This document shows, in pieces, positions 56,324 through 64,000 of a stretch of DNA of 64,000 bases (its first letter is position 1; each line of letters starts with the position of its first letter). A model generated the notes under the pieces. It had not been told where the DNA came from and made no database searches. It saw nothing but the letters and a program-made list of their open reading frames with translations. Made by a program: the position numbers and the translations under genes. The DNA is from Phallus indusiatus (taxonomy: Eukaryota > Basidiomycota > Agaricomycetes > Phallales > Phallaceae): positions 188,609-252,608 of the forward strand of contig JAQFWX010000053.1 of NCBI GenBank assembly GCA_027605045.1. Reading direction: 5' to 3'.

Positions 56324-57150
56324 ATGCGTTTGTTCACGTGTACTCGCACCTCCGAAGTGGAACTCCCGGAACGTCGTGTTCCAATAATTTCGGGACCATT
56401 TGATTTCCAGCATGTGCAACACACAGGCGTCGACAACGTTATGAGTGGGCTCACCCTCCTCCCATCTGCTTCTCAGCCTGAGCAGCATGGGAACCTCGGA
56501 GAGGAGATGCAGTCTATTACACAAGTGGTATGTCCCGGACTTTAACATTCGCCGTCTTTTACGTTCTCCTGACTTCCTCCTCCCTGTAGCTGAACACGCG
56601 GGCTCCAACAGTCGCCCCTCCTAGTTCAGTCTTAAATGGTTATGTTTCCAATCCTGCTATGAAGGAAACTCCCTCTATCAAATCAGTTATTCAAACCGAC
56701 AGGAAGCTCGCCAACCGGAAGGCTCGTGTTCACATGGGCGTGGACCCGACCATGGATATACCCCCATTGAAGAACCTGAGATCTGTTTTTTCTACTCCAG
56801 AACTCAGAGATCCCGACGTTTTTCAAGACGCAACTCGTCTTCGTCCTACGGTGTCTAGAAGTTCCGGCTACGGACCTTCCCGTAGGAAATCGTGGTTTTC
56901 GTTTACGACCGATATTATCGAAGGACGCCGCACCATGGTCCGCAAAGTATTTGATACTTTTGGATGCACCAAGAGTGACAAGTTCGATATCTATGAATTT
57001 GAATTCGTTAAACCACCTCGCAGCGTCGTCGCGCAGGCTTTTCGGTCCCCCAACTCCACCGGATCCTCTAGAGGTAATCCCAAGGGATCGTCTCTTTCTT
57101 GGGGAAAAACTCGCGTTTTTCCTGCCAATACTTTCACCCGTCGCAGATGA
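56324..57150 (+). CDS. Small CRIB-domain protein, putative Cdc42/Rac effector
   Basis: Exons 56324-56527 and 56590-57150 (GTATGT...CTGTAG intron) give 254 residues. Near the N-terminus ISGPFDFQHVQHTGVDN fits the CRIB motif I-S-x-P-x-x-F-x-H-x-x-H-x-G, preceded by basic residues (PERRVP) as is usual for membrane contact. No kinase or PH domain follows; the rest is Ser/Arg-rich and probably disordered (SVFSTPELRDPD, SRSSGYGPSRRKSWFSF, SLSWGKTR). Small CRIB-only proteins such as yeast Gic1/Gic2 couple Cdc42 to polarity and septins; a comparable role is inferred. Intact. It is the second CRIB protein of the window, with the PH-CRIB-pseudokinase 30 kb away. Confidence 0.7.
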
Positions 57151-59151
57151 AATAGGTGAATTTATATGAAATCGAGTTGAGTGGACTAATGTCCCGATAG
57201 CGAAATTGTCTCATCTAAAGAACGAAGTCTTGTATTTATCATTTATGTCTATGCATCTCTTTTTTTGTGTTTTTTCTCTATTTGTTTTATTCCATTCTTT
57301 TTGCTTTTTAAATTTCCGTCCATTCTTTCTGTTATCTTTTTCTCCATTATGCGTGCCGGTGCTCTTTCCCTTCCTTTTCATTCATTCCTTCAAACTGCCT
57401 GCTTCAAAACTCATTCAGCCAAAATCATCTAAAACCCTCTTATAATTTTTCTTCATTCGACGATTTTTCCACTTTAACACTTCAATTGCATTTCTTCCTA
57501 GCTGCTACTGTATAGACTCGGCCCCTTTCATCACTTTCAATTGTATCCCCAAAAAGCATTCTCATCATCAGCATTTTTCTTTTATTCTTGATGTATCGTT
57601 TACCTTAATAATCCTGTAATAGCTTGAGGCCTTTATAATTTTAACAAAATTTGCTCATAAAATGATAAATAGTAATCGCAATCTTGTACATGAATCCGAC
57701 TGACCACACAATTTCTGAGTCGCGTGTGGGTGACCATGACGTGACGAACCATGACCTGACGAAAGAGCACCGGCTAAGACAACACCTGACAATGAAAATG
57801 AAACTGAAAAACGATTCAAACGAAGTTTAACGAACCGTCATTGCTGCTACTGCGACTGTTACTGTCAGCACTGGAGTAAATTGAATCTCTATCGGGAAGA
57901 AACTGATCATCTTAGTTTCAGAATCCGATACTGGTTTCGTCGCCAACAGCTGGCGTATCCCAGAATGATAAACCTAGTCTATTATAGCGACGGCGGAATT
58001 TCGTCTACTCGGAACTGAGATTGGATGGAAACTGTTTCTTCCGACTATTCAATTACGACGGCTGCAAAAAACCGATGAGGATGAAGATGTAGTAATGTAC
58101 ATCCTTCAAGGCATGTGTCCGAAACGAGTTTGAACCTGATTGCCTTGTGGCTTACGAGGCCCCCACAGAACCCAACGCGTCAACTATGTTCAACTTGTCC
58201 TGATACACAGGAAAAATGGAGAGGGAAACAACAGTCGGAAATATCTAGCCCCAAGTTAACAATACTCGTTCTTCAGCGACGACTGTAGGTTCAGCAAAAG
58301 TCCCTTCATCCTTGTCTTCTCCCGAATTCCCCGAGACGGATATCCATCGCTGTCTAGATCTCGGACAGACCTCGATTTTGTCAAGTGAACACTAAAAACT
58401 GCCATTTCAAGGGGCAAAAGTCAGGGGACAAAGCTCGAGTAGCTCGAGAACGCAGACCACGACCAACTCCACTAGTTGATGTAGAACTTAGTAAAGAAGA
58501 AACAAAGCGGAGGACCGTATAAATTATCATGGATCTGCTTATTCACTTTTTCCCTCTAAACAAAACAAACGCACCCGAAAACAAAACAAGATTATGTACC
58601 GGCCGTGACGGAAAATTTTGGGTGTAGGTATTGTCCCGTGTCCATTACCATTATGATTTCAACCACTTATCGACATTATCTGCACTTTTTAGATTATTAA
58701 TATGTATGGTCCCCACTTTTACGTCGATAATTGAGTACCATGGATCCGGAAGGGTTCAAGGCTGACGTTTAGAAGAAATTCGCGTTCGCACCGCCTTGCC
58801 GACCATATTATCCAGGGCAAGGGTCAACACACACACTCTCTACATAGATTTATTCTCGTGTCTCTAATGGGGAATTTACTGCTGCGTGGGTTCGAATCGT
58901 TTGCAACTAGCTTAGACTTTGGGGACGCGGCTTTTTGCTGTGGTTGCCTGGTCCGAAACCCAAGGACAAATATTGACCACATAACCTACATCGCCAGATA
59001 GGAAGGACCTATTTTTCCGTCCAAAAAAGAACCCGAAGCGACACGGGTTTTGATTGTTTATAAACCAACCCATTGCGCATCTCTTTTTCAGCTAGTCTTT
59101 CACAACATCTCTCTCCCCTCACACATTAACAATCACTCGTCGATATCAATC
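57151..59151. other. Intergenic stretch
   Basis: Starts with a strongly T-rich 3' flank (57240-57610), then about 1.5 kb without supported exons. The last 100 bases are pyrimidine-rich and lead into the zinc-finger-like gene. No RNA gene could be supported. Confidence 0.4.
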
Positions 59152-62100
59152 ATGCAATTCGGACATGGTGCTCCCTCTTCACAAGTAAGTACTTACATAC
59201 TGCCACTTCCACCTGGATGCTATCTTGTATCGACGCGTTTTCTCGTGATTAGCCTCAATCAGACGTTCCAACGCATGTCGAGGGAAACGTTGCCGGACAA
59301 AGCACGTTTAACCCCTACATCATACAGAATATGTATTTCGATTTTCCTCCGGATTACGCGACTGCCGTCTCTGTGAATAATAATGCTGGTGGTGTCGCGC
59401 AGAACTTTACACAGAATGGGAATAGGAGAGATGTAAACGAGGTAAAGTTTTCTCTTTGAAAAGCCACAACGCGTGTATAGTGCCCATTTCCTAACATATA
59501 TCGCAGCTTCCAACTTCTACTCCCCACGAAATAGCGCGTCAACCTCAACAGCGCAACCATGTCGCGTCCGGAGGGCTTCAAACGAGCATTGAGCAGCAAA
59601 ATGCACAGGTGCGTGCCACATGATCTTCAATGAATTTCAATTAGCCCTAACAAAAGTTTTAGATGTCTCAAGTTCCCGGTGTTCATACAGTCGCTCCACA
59701 TTCTCAAATGTATGTCGGAGGTAGATGGCAATTCGGTGGAAGCGAAAACTGGCCGATACCCAACTCCAATCTCCCGAACCTCGGTTACACCCGGCCTCGT
59801 CAAGATTCGTCTAAGAGTAATGACATATTCAGGGATCAAAACACTGCTTATAATTTAGGTTCCTCGGGCATTCCGACCACACATTCGAATCAGAACGTTC
59901 CTCCTGCATCAGTCCAGCAAAGAAATCATTCATTACAATTCGCCGATAGCGCTAGTGTCCCAACCCTCGGCCTTTTTTCGCGGGGTCTCGGTGTTCGGAA
60001 CATCTCTCGCGATATACCATCTCAGCAAAGGAACGATCCAATCGTCAATGACATTAACTTTTCGGTGCCCAATCCCAATTACCAAAACATTACTAATGCT
60101 CCGGTTCATCAAGTTAATGCGTCTCAAGTCACTCAGAATGCTGGAATTCCTGTGCCAGACTCGAATGTTCAGAATGTTCTTCCAATCCCGACAGCGGATA
60201 CAGGCGATAGCTTGTTCTCTCAGTTCGCTGATAATACTGATCTGTCAACTTTGTTGAACGCCAATCTCCAAGATCTTTCTCAAGTATATAGTCAAGAGGA
60301 TTTTTTTGGTTTGAATTTCGGAGATGAAGTTCCATCAGTGGAAAATCATGTCGATTTGCAAAATGTTCCTCACATTTTTGACGTTGCACAAGGTGGATGG
60401 ATGGATCCGAATATTCAGCCTGAGAACTTTCCAAACCCAAACGAACAGGTATGTGTACATGATTTTTCTTATTCTTTCGTTAAAAAATAAAATGCAAATG
60501 ACCTCGTTCATTCTTAACGTAGCCATCCGTACCTTCCAATACGCCGGTTCAAGATCAACTTGAAGAACTCGACACCGTTAAAAACGATACGGATGAATAT
60601 GATTCCGATGACCTTTCTGATTTGCTCTCAGAACTAATTGATGATGAAGACGATTATTCCGATCTGTTTTCAGAAATAAATGAAGACGACTTAGATGATT
60701 GTTCCGATTTGCCTTCAGAACCGCAATATGATCTCGTATGTGCCTTATTTTATTTTCAACTTCATTCCACTTTTTTTTGACAGTGTTATTTTAGACGGCG
60801 AATTACGAACCCAATGCAGCTAATACTAATATGTGCCCAACGGTAGTACGTACCACACCCATCTACTCTACATTTTCGTCGCGTTGTTTATCTAATTTTT
60901 CTTCTTTTGAAGGCACAAGCGCCGGAATCCAATGTAAATGAAATGTACGACCCCGAGTTGCAATCAACTAATGAGTCGGTATATGGTGATGGTTCGGTAT
61001 GTCAATCTCAATAATAATCTTTCTTCTTGAGAGTGGTTCCTGAGAGATCGCTAGCAGTGGACCCAGGAACAACTTGACCCCCAGACGTCAGCAGTACACG
61101 CACTCAATCGACAAATGGTATGTTTATCGTTTATTGAACAGTTTTATGGGTGATAACAATTAGCCCCAGCAGTATAACGGGGTACACTCCTGGCAAATGC
61201 AGTCGCAACTGGCGTTCCAAATGCCACAAGATGTCAATGAACAGGAAATATATGGGTCGGGATCGGTACGTTGTTTATCATGCTTATTCTTCGACTCTTT
61301 TTTCAAACATACGCCCCAGCAGCTCAAAACCCCAAACCCAACCACTTATCCGAGAAATCAAAGCCAAAGGGTATGTCATTATGTATTTAACTATTTTTTT
61401 TTACCCGCGCTGATTAATTGAAAAAAAAATAGCCCTCTGTATATAATGCTGGACAAGTCCAAGGGCAAGGGATGGGTATGCCGTTCGTAACAACGCAGGC
61501 GGCCCAGACCGTAACCCTGGACTTCCAACAAGAGCCGTGGATACCTGAAGCGGCGAAGTGTATAGAGCGGATATATGGGTTTAGGATACGTCCCGAAGAC
61601 TATGAAGTAAGTCATGTTTCTTTTTTGTTTACGAACTTGCTAACCGGGTGATGTTCAGCTCTTAAACCTAGGATATAATCCTAAGGGCAAAAAAACTGAC
61701 AGTGAGTTTTAAAACGTGCTCGTCATTACGCGAGTAACAGTCTAATCCCGCGTATTGCAGATACCAACGCTAATGGCTACGGCCAGCAACCCTCCACGAC
61801 GCAAGCTCTTTTTGTTCAAGGGAGCTCAAGAAATGGTATAATCTTTTCCTGAAAATGCATAGCCCTTAGATGTATTAATATTTGATCTATTAGGAGGGAC
61901 ACACCAAAAAAACTCGAATTCACGTAAACGTCGACGTGAAGGGGACGACGGCGCTGGGCCAGCTTCAAGACCCACGCGGCGTCGCAAGAAGGAACATCTG
62001 GATCGTGCGCTTCCTTCATTGAAGCAACTTCCAAAACCAGGCTCCAGCTCAACTTCTCCCAACCAGCCGATTACTGAATATGATACCTCCTTTTACGACG

Positions 62101-62525
62101 CAGGAGATCCCGAGGAGGTCTTTTTCACTCCTCAGGCTGACGACAAGGGATTCACGTGCCGGTACCTGCAACCAGAAACCGGAAAGCCCTGTGCTGCATT
62201 TTTAAATAGCCATCTTAAACGGGTGCGGTATCGTCACCTCGCCACACACGCCCAGTATGAGGAGGGCCTCATTGCTACTGGTCATCTTCAGCCGGCCGAC
62301 GCTGTAATACTAAGGCGGCTGGGGAAGTTGGTGGTGCATTGTGAAGTTGAAGGGTGTGGCTGGAGCCGAGAGGTGTGGAGGACTGATAGTGTTAGAGAGG
62401 AGCACGAACAGGATAGTCATCCGGATTTGTACATTCAACGGTTGGCAAAGAAGGAGGAACAAAAAAAAGGAAAGGAAAGGCTCAAGGAGTCTGCCAAATT
62501 TTCAGAGCCGCCGTGGTATGAGTAG
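59152..62525 (+). CDS. Many-exon acidic protein with C-terminal zinc-finger-like Cys/His region
   Basis: Exon 1 (59152-59184) codes MQFGHGAPSSQ. At least ten further short exons follow, mostly with in-frame GT-AG introns: 59255-59441, about 59508-59610, 59663-60450, 60523-60736 and several mini-exons of 40-110 bases at 60800-61370. The later exons begin near 61433, 61660, 61761 and 61895, the last running to the stop at 62525. The long N-terminal region is Asn/Gln/Pro-rich with an Asp/Glu cluster (DEYDSDDLSDLLSELIDDED) that could be an activation domain. The middle has a basic KKNSNSRKRRREGDD signal. The C-terminal region has two Cys/His sets (CRYLQPETGKPC...H...H and CEVEGCGW...H...H), resembling paired C2H2 fingers. 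A nuclear regulator is likely; I do not recognise the family. Mini-exon borders are approximate. Confidence 0.6.
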
Positions 62526-63343
62526 TTGAAGGCAAACGTTTAGATTGATATCACATTGTATTTATAAATTTCTGGCGTATATCGATGTATCAGTTTTCCT
62601 TTGTGATTGATAATCAACGGTCGTGAAATCGATTGGGGCGGATGATCATTGATGTGAAAGGGGAACAATGAAACAGTAATGAACAAAGGAAGATGATCCC
62701 ATTCCGTTCTTCATATTGAGAGTATTCCACGATTATGTATGATCATGTTACACCCCGAGTTTTCCAACAAAGAAAGACAATTTGCAAATTAAAAAGGATT
62801 ATTTGACTCTTGAGGCGACCGCCGACGTGGCATGTACACGGCATGATGCCGATGCGACTCGGAGCGTCAAAGTTGTAACAGTGTGTCTTGACGTTTCCTG
62901 AACAAAGCGTACTTCAAAGCCCAAAGCCAATGTGAGAAATCTATGCCACAGAAACACTTCCAAAGTCTTATCGGGTATATTTACAGTGAAAGAGGGGTCC
63001 AAAGCTCTCCGACGACGCGGCGAACGGGAGCGGGTATGAGAACGACTTTGGTAGCTGTCAACTTCCGCCAGGCTATCAGGATTTATGATTCACAATCCTT
63101 CAAATATTGTAAGGAAATCCCGAATGCGCACATGAAATGTCCAATGTGGCATTATCGAACAGCGTTATTCTAGCGTTCATTTTCGGATTGGGGTTGCGGC
63201 TGCCTGCTGCCGCGGCTAGCGCTGATCGATGATCCTTAAAGTTACAGGCACCAGATCAAACCGCGCGCGTTAATACAAAGTGAGGTTGTCTATCCATATA
63301 TTGCTTCCCACTGTACACCTCTGCCTTTCCATAAACTTGTAGA
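62526..63343. other. Intergenic stretch
   Basis: 3' flank of the zinc-finger-like gene and 5' flank of the terminal gene. Short open frames on both strands (for example minus 63002-62799) have no domain or splice support. Confidence 0.35.
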
Positions 63344-64000
63344 ATGGCGGAAATCTCGCCATGTTTCACGTTTCACTATTATTACGAGGGTCCGGATCCG
63401 AGCCACGACACTTCTCCCTTCACGATCCACTGCACGTTCGAGAAAGGCGTAGAAGCATACTATTCCGGAATTCGTGTTGTTGTGATTGCTAAGAAGACTG
63501 GGTATGACGAAACGTTTGCGAAAGCGGTGATTTTATTTACTTCTGATAAATCAGAATAAATCTCTGATAATTTAGCAGGAGATCCGACCACGTCGTTCAT
63601 CGAGCAGGTTGACCACATCTGTAATAGGAAGTCTTGTGGCAGAGTCCCTGGAAGTCGTCGAGGAGAGCGTCGATGATCATGGTCCGTCTGAAGATGGTTT
63701 ACCCGTGTACGCCCTCATTTTCGAGCTCGTTGACGTGAGTTGTGAAACATGGTCTGGTGCAAGCATCGAGTTTCAAAGCGCCGTGGAAACTTCGAAGACT
63801 AAGCCCGTACAGATCCCCGAAACTCACAGGGTCTTATACAAATATGAGAAAAATACAATTGCTCATTCATTGTCTTGCAATTTGCTTCTGGCCACACGAA
63901 ATGCTGGACTGCGGCGTCGTCTAAAGCCAGACAACCCGTCCGGACTTGATTGCGTTTATCCCGCCCCAATGGGCCCGCCTACACACGGATTCCGAGTTCT
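63344..64000 (+). CDS. Unrecognised gene, cut by the right window edge
   Basis: Exon 1 (63344-63526) starts MAEISPCFTFHYYYEGPDPS and ends GYDETFAKA. A 52-base intron (GTGATT...TAGCAG) leads to exon 2 (63579-63734): EIRPRRSSSRLTTSVIGS, LVAESLEVVEESVDDHGPSE, LPVYALIFELVD. A GTGAGT donor then gives an intron to about 63812 and exon 3 stays open to the end of the window (IPETHRVLYKYEKNTIAHSL...). Splicing restores one frame across all three exons, which supports a real gene. No domain was recognised. The C-terminus is missing. Confidence 0.5.

Noticed and set aside
58870..58905. GGTTCGAATCG, resembling a tRNA B box
   Set aside because: No A box at the right distance and no acceptor or anticodon stems could be folded around it.

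Overview
The window reads as nuclear DNA of an agaricomycete (mushroom-forming basidiomycete). Genes are cut into many small exons by GT-AG introns of about 47-80 bases. There is a lipopeptide pheromone precursor of basidiomycete type, and a saprotroph enzyme set: a class II manganese peroxidase, an unspecific peroxygenase and a CYP63-like P450. Exon borders were deduced by eye from splice signals and reading-frame continuity.

Layout. 0.4-1.3 kb: F-box-like gene with a doubtful frame. 1.4-12.5 kb: a repeat-rich tract with three diverged, damaged copies of a small membrane/coiled-coil gene family. Each copy sits beside antisense fragments of the conserved HAPSTR1-like gene (12.9-14.2 kb). A peroxygenase gene (6.4-7.8 kb) and a 727-bp hAT-type MITE with an 8-bp target duplication lie inside this tract. 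15.1-17.4 kb: P450 whose frame needs one GC-AG intron. 17.4-21.9 kb: gene-poor, with relics. 22.0-23.5 and 29.6-31.3 kb: an inverted pair of 2-oxoglutarate dioxygenase genes, one intact and one that has lost its distal iron ligand. Between them lies a PH-CRIB-pseudokinase gene (24.0-26.6 kb). 32.7-40.0 kb: a DNA transposon with a large transposase-like gene, a second gene and 110-bp subterminal repeats.

40.3-46.7 kb: three minus-strand genes (alpha/beta hydrolase, prenylcysteine-oxidase-like flavoprotein, MFS transporter). 49.6 kb: a 42-residue CaaX pheromone precursor whose stop codon is assembled by splicing. 51.0-52.5 kb: manganese peroxidase. 54.1-55.6 kb: a divergent pair of a phospholipid N-methyltransferase and a small membrane protein, only 104 bases apart. 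56.3-57.2 kb: a small CRIB protein. 59.2-62.5 kb: a many-exon acidic zinc-finger-like protein. 63.3 kb to the end: an unrecognised gene cut by the window edge.

Themes. Two likely Cdc42/Rac effectors (the PH-CRIB-pseudokinase and the small CRIB protein), a farnesylated pheromone and a prenylcysteine-oxidase-like gene could all belong to pheromone or polarity biology, but nothing shows that they act together. The least expected structure is at 1.4-12.5 kb: a fast-changing small membrane-protein family whose introns look better conserved than its exons, coupled to antisense pieces of a neighbouring conserved gene.
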